Positions 9,337 through 19,029 of a stretch of 64,000 nucleotides of DNA are shown here, piece after piece. The position numbers and the translations under genes were made by a program. The first letter of the stretch is position 1; each line of letters begins with the position of its first letter. Under the pieces are notes generated by a model. The model was not told the origin of the DNA. It did no database searches and saw only the letters and a program-made list of their open reading frames with translations. Origin of the DNA: Roseomonas mucosa ATCC BAA-692 (GTDB taxonomy: Bacteria > Pseudomonadota > Alphaproteobacteria > Acetobacterales > Acetobacteraceae); the NCBI RefSeq assembly GCF_000622225.1, contig NZ_JHWD01000010.1, forward strand, positions 124,001-188,000, in the 5' to 3' direction.

Positions 9337-11268
9337 ATGTCACGACCCAGCACGCCGCTGCTTGACCGCGTCCGCATCCCGGCGGACCTGCGCAACCTTT
9401 CGGCCGAACAGCTCCGCCAACTCGCCAGTGAGCTGCGGGCGGAAACCATCGACGCGGTGAGCGGCACGGGGGGGCATCTCGGCGCCTCCCTCGGGGTGAT
9501 CGAGCTGACGGTGGCCATCCACGCCGTCTTCGACACGCCGGCCGACCGGCTGATCTGGGATGTCGGCCACCAGGCCTACCCGCACAAGATCCTCACCGGG
9601 CGGCGCGACCGCATCCGCACCCTGCGGCAGCCCGGGGGCCTGTCCGGCTTCACCCGGCGGTCGGAAAGCGAGTACGACCCCTTCGGCGCGGCGCATTCCT
9701 CGACCTCGATCTCCGCCGGCCTCGGCATGGCGGTGGCGCGAGACCTGAAGGGCGACGCGCGCAACGTCATCGCCGTGATCGGCGACGGCGCGATGAGCGC
9801 CGGCATGGCCTACGAGGCCATGAACAACGCCGGCGCCATGAAGTCCCGCCTGATCGTGGTGCTCAACGACAACGACATGTCGATCGCCCCGCCGGTGGGG
9901 GCGCTCTCGGCCTATCTGTCGCGCACCATCTCCTCGCGGCCCTTCCTCTCCATCCGGGACGTGATGGGCAAGCTGGCGAAGCGCTTCCCGGCGCCGCTGG
10001 CCCGCGCCGCGGAACGGGCGGACGAATACGCGCGCGGGCTGCTGACCGGCGGCACGCTGTTCGAGGAGCTGGGCTTCTACTATGTCGGCCCGATCGACGG
10101 CCACGACCTCGACGCGCTGCTGCCGGTGCTGCGGAACCTGCGCGACGCGGATGAGGGGCAGCCGGTCCTGCTGCATGTCGTGACCAAGAAGGGCAAGGGC
10201 TACGCCCCGGCGGAATCCGCACCCGACAAGTACCACGGCGTGCAGAAGTTCAACGTCGTCACGGGTGAGCAGCAGAAGGCGCCCCCCGGCCCGCCGGCCT
10301 ACACCAGGGTCTTCGCCAATGCGCTGATCGCCGAGGCGGAGCGCGACGACCGGATCGTGGCGGTCACCGCCGCCATGCCCTCCGGCACCGGCCTCGACCT
10401 TTTCGGCAAGCGCTTCCCGAAGCGCACCTTCGACGTGGGCATCGCCGAGCAGCATGGCGTCACCTTCGCCGCCGGCATGGCGACGGAAGGGATGAAGCCC
10501 TTCTGCGTGATCTACTCGACCTTCCTGCAACGCGCCTACGACCAGGTGATGCACGACGTGGCGCTGCAGAACCTGCCGGTGCGCTTCGCCATGGACCGGG
10601 CCGGGCTGGTCGGCGCGGATGGCGCCACCCATGCGGGGTCCTTCGACATCGCCTATCTCGGCTGCCTGCCGAACATGGTGCTGATGGCCCCGGCCGACGA
10701 GGTGGAGCTGGTCCACATGACGGCCACGGCGGCGGCCCATGACGCCGGGCCGATCGCCTTCCGCTATCCGCGCGGCGAGGGCACCGGGCTCGCCGCCCTG
10801 CCGCAGCGGGGCGAGATCCTGCCGATCGGCAAGGGCCGCATCCTGCGCGAGGGCACGGCGGTCGCGCTGCTGTCCTACGGCACGCGGCTCGCGGAATGCC
10901 TGAAGGCGGCGGACGAGCTGGCGGCGCAGGGGCTTTCCTGCACCGTGGCCGATGCGCGCTTCGCCAAGCCGCTGGACACGGCCCTGGTGGAGCAGCTGGC
11001 CCGTCACCACGGCGTGCTGGTGACGATCGAGGAAGGCTCGGTCGGCGGCTTCGGCAGCTTCGTGGCGCAGCATCTGGCCTGGAAGGGCCTGCTGGATGGC
11101 GGGCTGCGCTTCCGGCCGATGGTGCTGCCCGACCGCTACATCGACCACAACAACCCGCGGAAGCAGTACGACGAGGCCGCGCTGAACGCCGCCCATGTGG
11201 TGGCGACGGTGCAGTCGGCCCTGGGCTCCGCTGCGGGGGGCGCGGCGCTGGCGCCCGCCAGGGCGTGA
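9337..11268 (+). CDS. dxs: 1-deoxy-D-xylulose-5-phosphate synthase
   Basis: Thiamine-diphosphate enzyme joining pyruvate and glyceraldehyde 3-phosphate, the first step of the MEP isoprenoid route. The 643-residue product has the opening [14 protein letters not shown], the ThDP/Mg region [18 protein letters not shown], the transketolase-like pyrimidine-binding domain ([18 protein letters not shown]) and the C-terminal domain. GGAGGA sits four bases before ATG 9337. Its stop overlaps the GTG of tlyA. Length and motifs are standard. Confidence 0.97.
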   Translation: MSRPSTPLLDRVRIPADLRNLSAEQLRQLASELRAETIDAVSGTGGHLGASLGVIELTVAIHAVFDTPADRLIWDVGHQAYPHKILTGRRDRIRTLRQPGGLSGFTRRSESEYDPFGAAHSSTSISAGLGMAVARDLKGDARNVIAVIGDGAMSAGMAYEAMNNAGAMKSRLIVVLNDNDMSIAPPVGALSAYLSRTISSRPFLSIRDVMGKLAKRFPAPLARAAERADEYARGLLTGGTLFEELGFYYVGPIDGHDLDALLPVLRNLRDADEGQPVLLHVVTKKGKGYAPAESAPDKYHGVQKFNVVTGEQQKAPPGPPAYTRVFANALIAEAERDDRIVAVTAAMPSGTGLDLFGKRFPKRTFDVGIAEQHGVTFAAGMATEGMKPFCVIYSTFLQRAYDQVMHDVALQNLPVRFAMDRAGLVGADGATHAGSFDIAYLGCLPNMVLMAPADEVELVHMTATAAAHDAGPIAFRYPRGEGTGLAALPQRGEILPIGKGRILREGTAVALLSYGTRLAECLKAADELAAQGLSCTVADARFAKPLDTALVEQLARHHGVLVTIEEGSVGGFGSFVAQHLAWKGLLDGGLRFRPMVLPDRYIDHNNPRKQYDEAALNAAHVVATVQSALGSAAGGAALAPARA

Positions 11269-12074
11269 AGGCGGATCGGAAGGCGGAGGCCGGGGCGCCC
11301 GCCCCGCGCGCGCCTTCCGGCCCCGCCGCCGGCAAGACCCGCGCCGACCAGGCCCTGGTGGACCGTGGCCTCGCCGAGAGCCGCACCCGGGCCCAGGCGC
11401 TGATCCTGGCCGGCAAGGTCTTTTCCGGCGAGGCACGGGTGGACAAGCCGGGCCAGCCGGTGAAGCCGGACATGCCCCTCCAGGTGCGGGGGCAGGAACA
11501 CCCCTGGGTCTCGCGCGGCGGCGTCAAGCTGGCCCATGCCCTGGGCCATTTCGGCCTCAAGCCCGACGGGCGCACCTGCATTGATGTCGGCGCCTCCACC
11601 GGCGGCTTCACCGACGTGCTGCTGAAGCACGGGGCGGCGAAGGTCTTTGCCGTGGATGTCGGCCATGGCCAGCTGGCCTGGAGCCTGCGCCAGGACCCGC
11701 GCGTGGTGGTGATGGAGCGGACGAACGCCCGCTACATCGACGCCACCCATGTCCCGGAGCCCCTGGGTGCCGTGGTCTGCGACGCGTCCTTCATCGGGCT
11801 GCGCACCGTCCTGCCGGCGGCGCTCGGCCTCGCGGCGCCCGGGGCCTGGGCCGCCGCGCTGATCAAGCCGCAGTTCGAGGCGGGACCGGATGCCGTGGGC
11901 AAGGGCGGCGTGGTGCGCGACCCGAACGTCCATCGCCGGGTCTGCAACATGATCCGGGAATGGTGGACGGGGCTGGAGGGCTGGTCGGTTCTCGGGGTGA
12001 CGGAAAGTCCGATCACCGGTCCCGAAGGGAACAAGGAGTTCCTGATCGCCGCCCGCCGGGACGGGAGCTCCTGA
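11265..12074 (+). CDS. tlyA: TlyA-family rRNA 2'-O-methyltransferase (hemolysin A homologue)
   Basis: A 269-residue protein with an N-terminal S4 RNA-binding domain ([26 protein letters not shown]) and a C-terminal RrmJ/FtsJ-like methyltransferase domain with the SAM motif [15 protein letters not shown] and a following DVGHGQLAW. Known TlyA proteins methylate 16S and 23S rRNA; pore-forming activity is not implied. The GTG start overlaps the dxs stop by four bases (GTGA). The first 25 or so residues form a lysine/alanine-rich extension before the S4 domain. Confidence 0.9.
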   Translation: MKADRKAEAGAPAPRAPSGPAAGKTRADQALVDRGLAESRTRAQALILAGKVFSGEARVDKPGQPVKPDMPLQVRGQEHPWVSRGGVKLAHALGHFGLKPDGRTCIDVGASTGGFTDVLLKHGAAKVFAVDVGHGQLAWSLRQDPRVVVMERTNARYIDATHVPEPLGAVVCDASFIGLRTVLPAALGLAAPGAWAAALIKPQFEAGPDAVGKGGVVRDPNVHRRVCNMIREWWTGLEGWSVLGVTESPITGPEGNKEFLIAARRDGSS

Positions 12075-12129
12075 ACCGGAGCCCTGCCGCCGGGATCGAT
12101 CCGGGAGGGACGTGCCTTCCCCGGGGGCG

Positions 12130-12318
12130 TCAGGCCGTGGTCTGGACGGAAACGGCCGGCGTGGCAGTCATGACGTGGCTGCCAGCGCCATCGGCAGGGT
12201 TCTGCGTACGAAGCTGCGCAAGAAGATTCCAGACGCGATCCGGATCCATTCTGATCTCCGGATCGTTAATGAGACGGTCCAACTCCTCGAGTGCGTTCTC
12301 GAGCTCGCTATCGGTCAT
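12130..12318 (-). CDS. small acidic helical protein, unknown function
   Basis: A 62-residue frame starting MTDSELENALEELDRLINDPEIRMDPDRVWNL, with GGAAGG before ATG 12318. The first 45 residues are strongly acidic and predicted helical, and the tail is a Thr/Val/Ala-rich extension. I recognise no named family. The regular amphipathic pattern, good SD and clear divergence from shadow-ORF composition make it a likely real gene. A longer in-frame start at 12405 would add a cysteine-rich stretch and is less likely. Confidence 0.6.
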   Translation of the reverse strand: MTDSELENALEELDRLINDPEIRMDPDRVWNLLAQLRTQNPADGAGSHVMTATPAVSVQTTA

Positions 12319-12444
12319 CCGACCTTCCCCGAATTTTGCACTGCAACGTGCCGACAATGCCCCTCGGGGCAATGGCCTGCAACAACAACATTCATAAAGT
12401 CGCAAGGTTTTCCGGAACGCACTATTCGGCGCAGTCTGCCGGGA

Positions 12445-13647
12445 TCAGCCGCACGACTCAACCGAGGGTAGCAAAGCCGAAAGGCGGCCCTGCGGATGCG
12501 AGGGGTGGCGGAAGCGCAGCTCGCCACCGGGAGTCGCGTCGGGCGGCACCATGCCGAACATCTCCATCCGGGTGGCGCAGCTCACCGCGACCACATGGCG
12601 CGCCGCGGGCTGGGTGAGGAAGCGGCGCACCGCCCCTTCCAGCTCCAGGCTCTCGCGCAGGCTGCGCCATTCCGTCCGGTTCAGGTCCTCCAGGAACATG
12701 GCCAGAATGCCGGGGCGCGTGCCGCTGAGGCGGGAGGCCGCCAGGGTGGCGTGGCGGCAGAGGGCGGCGGCGATGCCGTTCTCCCGCCCGGACCGCGCGG
12801 CGATCACCAGGATGTTGCCGCCGCTGGGGTCCCCGGCCATGGCGAGATGCGTGTCGGGGCCGAACTGGGCGCGCAGCACCGCGGGCAGCGCGGCCTGCGC
12901 CCCGGCGACCAGCAGCGGATCGAGCTTCAGCACCGCCGCCTGGTCGGCATCGTGGCGCTTGCGGGAGGACAGGAGGGCGGTGATACGCCGGTGCAGCTCG
13001 GCGACGTGCTCCGGCTCCTGGATGCCGTCCGGCAGCGTCACCTTGAGGACATAGCGGCCCGGATGCGCCGAGAGCCAGGTGTGCAGGTCGGGATTCACCC
13101 GGTCCACCAGCGTGCACCAGCCGCTGTGGTGCAGGGGACGCCCCTCGTCGGCGAGCGCCGTCCCGCAGACGATCTCCGCCTCCGCCTCCTCCCGCCGGAT
13201 CAGCAGGTCGTGCGGCGTGCCGTCGATCAGGCCTGCATGATGCACGATGAAGCCGCGCGAGCGCTGAAGGCTCGCCACCCGCAGCATGTGGAAGAGGGGG
13301 ATGAGATTGGCCTGCCCCGTCAGCCCGGCGGCAAGCAGGTGGCGCAGCCGGTCGCGCGGCCCGGGCGGCAGGGTCGCGGCCAGCTCCACCGCCTCCCGCG
13401 CGAAATCCAGCGCCCGCGCCTCGGTGGCGGCGCTGCCTGGCCGGCCCAGGCTGGCCTGGGCCTCGCCGCCGAAGATGCGGGCCAGGGCGAGTTCGAGGGC
13501 ATGGCGCTGTTGCAGGGCACGGGCGCTGAAGGAACGGCGGCGGGAGGCCTCGCTGATGTCGGAAAGGCGCTGAAGCCATGCCTCCTCGCCGGCGAGATCG
13601 AGGAACGCGTCCTTGATGGCGTGATGAGACCCTGCCGCATACGCCAT
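12445..13647 (-). CDS. unknown 400-residue cytoplasmic protein
   Basis: I do not recognise a family. The product is soluble, without signal peptide or membrane segments. The N-terminal third is helical (AIKDAFLDLAGEEAWLQRLSD). A central region holds HDLLIRREEAEAEIVCGTALADEG and NPDLHTWLSAHPGRYVLKVTLPDG, with the look of an alternating strand/helix domain. A C-terminal part contains DPSGGNILVIAARSGRENG. GGAGGG lies nine bases before ATG 13647; a TTG three codons earlier is the alternative. It is downstream of fabI and aroC on the same strand but 79 bases from aroC's end. Confidence 0.7.
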   Translation of the reverse strand: MAYAAGSHHAIKDAFLDLAGEEAWLQRLSDISEASRRRSFSARALQQRHALELALARIFGGEAQASLGRPGSAATEARALDFAREAVELAATLPPGPRDRLRHLLAAGLTGQANLIPLFHMLRVASLQRSRGFIVHHAGLIDGTPHDLLIRREEAEAEIVCGTALADEGRPLHHSGWCTLVDRVNPDLHTWLSAHPGRYVLKVTLPDGIQEPEHVAELHRRITALLSSRKRHDADQAAVLKLDPLLVAGAQAALPAVLRAQFGPDTHLAMAGDPSGGNILVIAARSGRENGIAAALCRHATLAASRLSGTRPGILAMFLEDLNRTEWRSLRESLELEGAVRRFLTQPAARHVVAVSCATRMEMFGMVPPDATPGGELRFRHPSHPQGRLSALLPSVESCG

Positions 13648-13726
13648 ACGGATCAACCCTCCGAAACCGCACCGCCGCTAAATCCCGAGTTTCGGGATCG
13701 GTCAATCAAACGTCTTCGTGAGGCGC

Positions 13727-14833
13727 TCAGTTGCGCGGCAGGCGGGCGCGGGTGGGGGCATCCGGGTTCTGGGCGCGGTGGCGCAGCAGGTGGTCGGCCA
13801 GCACGCAGGCCATCATGGCCTCGCCCACCGGCACGGCGCGGATGCCGACGCAGGGATCGTGGCGGCCCTTGGTGACCAGTTCCACATCCGCCCCGAAACG
13901 GTCCACCGCCCGGCGCGGCCAGAGGATGGAGGAGGTGGGCTTCACCGCGAAGCGCGCGACGACCGGCTGGCCGGTGGAGATGCCGCCCAGGATGCCGCCG
14001 GCATGGTTGGCGGAGAAGAGCACCTCGCCCTCCGCTCCCATGCGCATCTCGTCCGCGTTCTCCTCGCCGGACAGGGCGGCGGCGGCGAAGCCCTCGCCGA
14101 TCTCGACGCCCTTCACCGCGTTGATGCTCATCAGCGCGGCGGCGAGGTCGGCGTCCAGCTTGCCATAGAGCGGCGCGCCCAGGCCGGGCGGCACGCCCTC
14201 CGCCACCACCTCGATGACGGCGCCGATGCTGCTGCCGGCCTTGCGGATCGCCATCAGCCGCTCCTCCCAGCGCGCGGCGGCGCCGGCATCGGGGCAGAAG
14301 AGGGCGTTGCGCTCCACCTCGGCCCAGTTCCAGGTGGAGCGGTCCACCCCGTCGCCGCCCAGCGCCACCATGGCGCCGCGGATGCGGATCTCCGGCCCCA
14401 GCACCCTGCGCGCCACCGCCCCCGCGGCGACCCGCATCGCGGTCTCCCGCGCCGAGGACCGGCCGCCGCCGCGATAGTCCCGCACCCCGTATTTCAGGTG
14501 GTAGGCGAGGTCGGCATGGCCCGGACGGAAGCGGTCGGCGATCTCGCCATAGTCGCGGGATCGCTGGTCCTGGTTCGTGATCTCCAGCGCGATCGGCGTG
14601 CCGGTGGTCAGGCCCTCGAAGGTGCCGGACAGGATGCGGACCTCGTCGGGCTCCTGCCGCTGCGTCACCAGCTTCGACTGGCCAGGGCGGCGCTTGTCGA
14701 GGAAGGGCTGGATATCCGCCTCGTCGAGCGGCAGGCCGGGCGGGCAGCCATCCACGACGCAGCCGATGGCGGGGCCGTGGCTCTCCCCCCAGGTGGTCAC
14801 GCGGAACAGGTGGCCGAAGCTGTTGTGCGACAT
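13727..14833 (-). CDS. aroC: chorismate synthase
   Basis: FMN-dependent enzyme that converts EPSP to chorismate, the last common step of aromatic synthesis. The 368-residue product shows the N-terminal signature [53 protein letters not shown] with [20 protein letters not shown], and [14 protein letters not shown]. Length is normal. It lies 34 bases downstream of fabI on the same strand. Confidence 0.97.
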   Translation of the reverse strand: MSHNSFGHLFRVTTWGESHGPAIGCVVDGCPPGLPLDEADIQPFLDKRRPGQSKLVTQRQEPDEVRILSGTFEGLTTGTPIALEITNQDQRSRDYGEIADRFRPGHADLAYHLKYGVRDYRGGGRSSARETAMRVAAGAVARRVLGPEIRIRGAMVALGGDGVDRSTWNWAEVERNALFCPDAGAAARWEERLMAIRKAGSSIGAVIEVVAEGVPPGLGAPLYGKLDADLAAALMSINAVKGVEIGEGFAAAALSGEENADEMRMGAEGEVLFSANHAGGILGGISTGQPVVARFAVKPTSSILWPRRAVDRFGADVELVTKGRHDPCVGIRAVPVGEAMMACVLADHLLRHRAQNPDAPTRARLPRN

Positions 14834-14867
14834 GGGGGCAGGGCGCCTGGAATGCGGGAAAGGGCGG

Positions 14868-15710
14868 TCAGCCCTTCTCCACCGTGATGTCGGGGGCGTC
14901 GGGGTTCTTCATGCCGACGGTATGGTAGCCGCAATCCACGTGGTGGACCTCGCCGGTCACGCCGGTCGAAAGGCCGGACAGGAAATAGAGGCCGGAATTG
15001 CCCACCTCCTCCAGCCCGACATTGCGCCGCATCGGCGCGTTGTACTGGTTCCACTTCAGGATATAGCGGAAATCGCCGATGCCGGAGGCAGCGAGCGTCT
15101 TGATCGGCCCGGCGCTGATCGCGTTCACGCGGATGCCGCGGTCGCCCAGGTCGGCGGCCATGTAGCGCACCGAGGCCTCCAGCGCCGCCTTGGCCACGCC
15201 CATGACGTTGTAGTGGGGCATCACCCGCTCGGCGCCCAGGTAGGTGAGCGTCAGCAGCGAGCCGCCCTCGTTCATCATCGCGGCCGCATGCTTCGCGACG
15301 GAGACGAAGGAGAAGCAGGAGATGTCCATCGCCTGCAGGAAGGCCTCCCGCGGCGTGTCGATGTAGCGGCCCCGCAGGTACTCCTTGTTGGCGAAGCCGA
15401 TGGCGTGGACCAGGAAGTCCAGCTTGCCCCAGCGCTCGCCGAGCGTCTGGAACACCGCCTCCACCGAGGCGTCGTCGGTCACGTCGCAGGGCATCACCAG
15501 GTCGCTGCCGACGCTGGTGGCCAGGGGGCGGACACGCTTCTCCAGCGCCTCCCCCTGATAGGTGAAGGCGAGTTCGCCGCCCTGGGCCGCCACCGAACGG
15601 GCGATGGCCCAGGCGATGGAGCGGTCGTTGGCGACACCCATGACGAGGCCGCGCTTGCCCGCCATCAGGTTGCCCGTCGGAATCTTGTGTTCTTGCGCGA
15701 TGTCGGTCAT
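14868..15710 (-). CDS. fabI: enoyl-[acyl-carrier-protein] reductase (NADH)
   Basis: An SDR-fold enzyme of 280 residues reducing the trans-2 enoyl-ACP in each fatty-acid elongation cycle. The cofactor-binding region [24 protein letters not shown] is the FabI variant of the Rossmann motif. Catalytic [18 protein letters not shown] gives the Y-x6-K pair with the extra upstream tyrosine. The C-terminal [22 protein letters not shown] is typical. ATG 15710 ([13 protein letters not shown]) gives the family length. It is divergent from pdxH across 69 bases. Confidence 0.96.
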   Translation of the reverse strand: MTDIAQEHKIPTGNLMAGKRGLVMGVANDRSIAWAIARSVAAQGGELAFTYQGEALEKRVRPLATSVGSDLVMPCDVTDDASVEAVFQTLGERWGKLDFLVHAIGFANKEYLRGRYIDTPREAFLQAMDISCFSFVSVAKHAAAMMNEGGSLLTLTYLGAERVMPHYNVMGVAKAALEASVRYMAADLGDRGIRVNAISAGPIKTLAASGIGDFRYILKWNQYNAPMRRNVGLEEVGNSGLYFLSGLSTGVTGEVHHVDCGYHTVGMKNPDAPDITVEKG

Positions 15711-15779
15711 GCGGTGTGGTCCCGAGGCACCGGTCATGCGACCGGCCGTGATGTTGCGGCGGGGCCGGAGGGGTGGCAC
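15711..15779. promoter_or_regulatory. divergent fabI-pdxH control region
   Basis: 69 bases separate the two starts, so promoters for both must lie here or extend into the genes. An inverted repeat CCGGTC-ATGC-GACCGG at 15730-15745 sits at the centre. GGAGGGG just before 15780 is the pdxH SD. I cannot assign the repeat to a known regulator. Confidence 0.4.
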
Positions 15780-16415
15780 ATGCCTTACGACCCGGCAAGA
15801 GGGCAAGGGATCATGGACGCCAATACGGACTTCACCCTGAGCACCGATCCCGTCGCGCTGTTCAGCGAATGGATGCGCGCGGCCGAGGCCAGCGAGCCCA
15901 ACGACCCGAACGCCATGTGCCTCGCCACGGTGGGGGCGGATGGCCGCCCCTCGGCCCGGATCGTGCTGCTGAAGAGCGTGGATGCGGGGGGATTCATGTT
16001 CCATTCGCACTACACGGGCCGCAAGGGGCGGGAACTGGACGCCAACCCCTGCGCCGCCCTCTGCTTCCACTGGAAGAGCCTGCGCCGGCAGGTGCGGGTG
16101 GAGGGCCGCGTCGAGCACGCCACCCCGGCGGAATCCGATGCCTATTACGCCTCCCGCGCCCGGATCTCCCGCCTCGGCGCCTGGGCCTCGCGCCAGTCGG
16201 AGCCGCTGTCCGACCGGGCCGAGCTGGAGGCGCGGCTGCGGGAGGCGGAACAGCGCTTCCCCGATGAGGAGGTGCCCCGCCCGGAACACTGGGGCGGCTT
16301 CCGCCTGATCCCCGACAGCATCGAGTTCTGGCAGGACGCCCCCTACCGCCTGCATGACCGGGTGGTCTTCATCCGGGACGGCGAGGGGTGGGAACAGCAG
16401 CGCCTCTACCCGTGA
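15780..16415 (+). CDS. pdxH: pyridoxamine/pyridoxine 5'-phosphate oxidase
   Basis: FMN flavoprotein making pyridoxal 5'-phosphate. The 211-residue product has the FMN-binding RIVLLKSVDAGGFMFHSHYTG and ALCFHWKSLRRQVRVEGRVE, and the C-terminal PEHWGGFRLIPDSIEFWQ...RLHDRVVF...RLYP signature. ATG 15780 follows a strong GGAGGGG; the in-frame ATG at 15813 is the alternative. The stop overlaps the next gene's GTG by four bases. Confidence 0.95.
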   Translation: MPYDPARGQGIMDANTDFTLSTDPVALFSEWMRAAEASEPNDPNAMCLATVGADGRPSARIVLLKSVDAGGFMFHSHYTGRKGRELDANPCAALCFHWKSLRRQVRVEGRVEHATPAESDAYYASRARISRLGAWASRQSEPLSDRAELEARLREAEQRFPDEEVPRPEHWGGFRLIPDSIEFWQDAPYRLHDRVVFIRDGEGWEQQRLYP

Positions 16416-17902
16416 GCCTGCCGCCGGAGCAGCGCGAGACCGGCGCCCTGCTGTCCCGGCTGACCGGGGCAGCCGCGCCGCTGGAGACGCATATCTCCGC
16501 CATCTATGTCGGGGCGGAGCGCACGCTGAAGCTGAAGAAGGCCGTGGCGCTGAGCTTCCTCGACTTCACCGGGCTGGAGGCGCGGGAGCGCTTCTGCCGG
16601 CGGGAGCTGGAGATCAACGCCCCCGCCGCGCCCGGCATCTACCACGCCGTGCATGCCGTCACCCGCGCCCCCGGCGGGCCGCTCCGCCTGGATGGCGACG
16701 GAGAGGCGGTGGACTGGGTGCTGGAGATGGCGACCCTGCCCGCCGACGGCTTCCTGAACCTGATCGCGGCCCGCCACGGCGTGGACGGCACCCTGGCGGA
16801 TGCTCTGGGCGACACGGTGGCGGCGCTGCACGCCACGCAGCCCGTGATCGAGGGACTGGACTCGGAGGCGGCGATGCAGCGCGTCCTCGCGGGCGCCGTC
16901 GAGTCCTGCCGCCGGGCGGGTCTGCCGATGCCGGAGGTGGAGCGGCTGGCCGGCGATCTCGGGGCGGCCTTCGCGACGCGGCGGGGGCTGCTCAACGCCC
17001 GCGCCGCCGCCGGGCATGTGCGGCGGTGCCATGGCGACCTGCATCTCGGCAACCTCGTGCTCTGGCCCAGCGGGCCCATGGGCCGGCCCGTGGCCTTCGA
17101 CGCGCTGGAATTCGACGAGGCGCTGGCCACGGTGGACACCGGCTACGACCTCGCCTTTCTGCTGATGGACCTGGACCGGCGCGCCAGCCGGGCGGCGGCC
17201 AACCGGACCCTGTCGCGCTATCTCGGCCGCACCGGGGATGCCGGGCTGCTGGGCGGGCTGGCGCCCTGGCTCTCCCTGCGCGCCATGGTGCGGTCGTATT
17301 GCGAGGTCCTGGCCGGCACGGACGGGTTGCCCTACCTGCACGCGGCGCGGGGCTACCTGGAACCCGCCCCGCCCGTCCTGCTGGCCATCGGCGGGCTGCC
17401 CGGCACCGGCAAGTCCTGGCTGGCCCGCGCCCTGGCACCCGGGATCGGCGTGGCGCCCGGCGCGGCGGTGATGCGCAGCGACGAGATCCGCAAGCGCCTC
17501 GCCGGGGTGGAGCTGGAGACCCGCCTGCCGCCCGAAGCCTATACCCCGGCGCGCAAGGCGGAAACCTATGCCGCCTTCCTGCGGGAAGCGCGCGAGGCCC
17601 TGACCGGCGGCCATTCGGTGATCGCCGACGCCACCTTCCTCGATCCGGCGCAGCGCGCGGGAATCGAGGCCTTGGCGCGGGAGGCCGGCTGCCCCTTCCT
17701 GGGCCTCTGGCTGGAGGCGCCCATGACGGTGCTGCGCGACCGCATCGCCGCGCGGCGCCACGATGCCTCGGATGCCGACCTCGCCGTGCTGGAGGCCAGC
17801 GCGCGCCGCGATCCCGGCCCGCTCACCTGGGAAGCGGTGCGGGCGGATGGCGATCCGGTCGCGGCGGCCACGGCCCTCCTGGCGCGGCTGCAACCTGCCT
17901 GA
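16412..17902 (+). CDS. fused aminoglycoside-phosphotransferase-like / P-loop kinase protein
   Basis: A 496-residue two-domain protein. The first about 310 residues resemble APH-type kinases: the catalytic Brenner-like loop is CHGDLHLGNLVL, followed by FDALEFDEALATVDTGYDLAFLLMDLD. The last about 180 residues form an AAA_33/zeta-like nucleotide kinase with Walker A GGLPGTGKSWLAR and VIADATFLDPAQR. Such fusions are known in proteobacteria without a settled substrate; antibiotic resistance should not be assumed. The GTG start overlaps the pdxH stop (GTGA). Confidence 0.8.
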   Translation: MSLPPEQRETGALLSRLTGAAAPLETHISAIYVGAERTLKLKKAVALSFLDFTGLEARERFCRRELEINAPAAPGIYHAVHAVTRAPGGPLRLDGDGEAVDWVLEMATLPADGFLNLIAARHGVDGTLADALGDTVAALHATQPVIEGLDSEAAMQRVLAGAVESCRRAGLPMPEVERLAGDLGAAFATRRGLLNARAAAGHVRRCHGDLHLGNLVLWPSGPMGRPVAFDALEFDEALATVDTGYDLAFLLMDLDRRASRAAANRTLSRYLGRTGDAGLLGGLAPWLSLRAMVRSYCEVLAGTDGLPYLHAARGYLEPAPPVLLAIGGLPGTGKSWLARALAPGIGVAPGAAVMRSDEIRKRLAGVELETRLPPEAYTPARKAETYAAFLREAREALTGGHSVIADATFLDPAQRAGIEALAREAGCPFLGLWLEAPMTVLRDRIAARRHDASDADLAVLEASARRDPGPLTWEAVRADGDPVAAATALLARLQPA

Positions 17903-17936
17903 ACGACGGTCCTGAACGACGGCCCTGAACGACGGC
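17898..17936. repeat. 13-bp tandem triplication spanning the kinase stop codon
   Basis: CCTGAACGACGG(T/C) occurs three times head to tail with one mismatch. The stop codon of the preceding kinase (TGA 17900-17902) lies in copy one, so copies two and three are non-coding. Confidence 0.85.
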
Positions 17937-18102
17937 CGGTTGCATCCACGTCCCGCTTCGTGATGGCATCCCGCTCGCGCGACTTGCCCCGCGGCCTTCG
18001 CGGCGGGACAATCCGGGCCGAGGCCCACCCTCCGGTCCGTGCGGCGCTTCAGGGAGCAGCCCTGACCCGCCGCGCCGGACCGGGCCTATAGGAAGCAGTT
18101 CC

Positions 18103-18978
18103 ATGGCTTACCGCCGAATCCTTCTCCCCCTGACCGGTACGGCCGCGGGAGAAGCCGCCCTCCAGACGGCGCTGATGATGGCGCGGATCTGGCACAGCCA
18201 CGTCCATTGCCTGCATGTCCGCGTCGATGCGCGCGACGTGGCGCCGCTGGCCGGCGAAGGGCTCTCCGGGGCGATGATCGAGGAGATGATGGCCGCCACC
18301 GAGCGCGAGAGCGGCGACCGCGCCCATCGCGTGCGGGCGCTCTTCGACCGCTTCGTGGCGAGCAAGGACGTGCAGATCGCCACCAACGCCGCCACCGCCA
18401 ACAAGGCGAATGCGGCGACCCTGTCCTTCGAGAGCGTGGCGGGGCGCGAGGAGGACCTCGTCGCCCAGCAGTCGCGCCTCTACGACCTGGCGATCGTGCC
18501 GCATCCGGAGGCCGGGGAGGATGTCTCCTCCTCCGACGCGCTGCATGCCGTGCTCTTCGACAGCGGGCGGCCCGTGCTGATCGCGCCGCGCCTGCCGCCC
18601 GAGACCATCGGCACACGCGCCTGCTGCGCCTGGAACGGCACGGCGGAAAGCGCCGCGGCCATCGCCGCCGCGCTGCCCTGGCTGCACCATGCCTCGGCGA
18701 TCCAGATCCTCTACGCCACCGGCTACCAGCGGCGCGGCCCTTCGGTGGACGGCATCCTCTCCTACCTCCGCTGGCACGGCATCGAGGCCGAGGCCAAGGA
18801 GTTCCAGCCGGTGAGCAAGGACATCGGCGCCGGGCTGCTGTCCGCCGCCAAGGAGTTCAGGGCCGACCTGCTCTGCATGGGCGCCTACAGCCATTCCCGG
18901 CTGCGGCAGCTCATCCTCGGCGGCGTGACGCGGCACGTGCTGGAGAACGCGGACATTCCCGTCCTGATGTGCCGCTGA
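18103..18978 (+). CDS. universal stress protein, tandem UspA domains
   Basis: A 291-residue protein with two Usp-like domains, about 1-150 and 165-291. The N-terminus YRRILLPLTGTAAGEAALQTALMMAR is a typical Usp opening. The second domain keeps the ATP-binding-type end DLLCMGAYSHSRLRQLILGGVTRHVLENADIPVLM (G-x2-S-H ... GGVT). The first domain lacks a complete nucleotide loop, which is common for tandem Usps. It is convergent with the SDR gene, itself of a general-stress type; the two may respond to the same conditions, but that is inference. Confidence 0.88.
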   Translation: MAYRRILLPLTGTAAGEAALQTALMMARIWHSHVHCLHVRVDARDVAPLAGEGLSGAMIEEMMAATERESGDRAHRVRALFDRFVASKDVQIATNAATANKANAATLSFESVAGREEDLVAQQSRLYDLAIVPHPEAGEDVSSSDALHAVLFDSGRPVLIAPRLPPETIGTRACCAWNGTAESAAAIAAALPWLHHASAIQILYATGYQRRGPSVDGILSYLRWHGIEAEAKEFQPVSKDIGAGLLSAAKEFRADLLCMGAYSHSRLRQLILGGVTRHVLENADIPVLMCR

Positions 18979-19029
18979 GGACGCGCGGGGAGGCAGTGGG
19001 AAAGACCCCGCGCCTCCCCGAGCCACCCG

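Noticed and set aside
16412-17902. Aminoglycoside resistance gene
   Set aside because: APH-like folds are common in housekeeping kinases; the fusion to a second kinase and the core-gene context do not support resistance.
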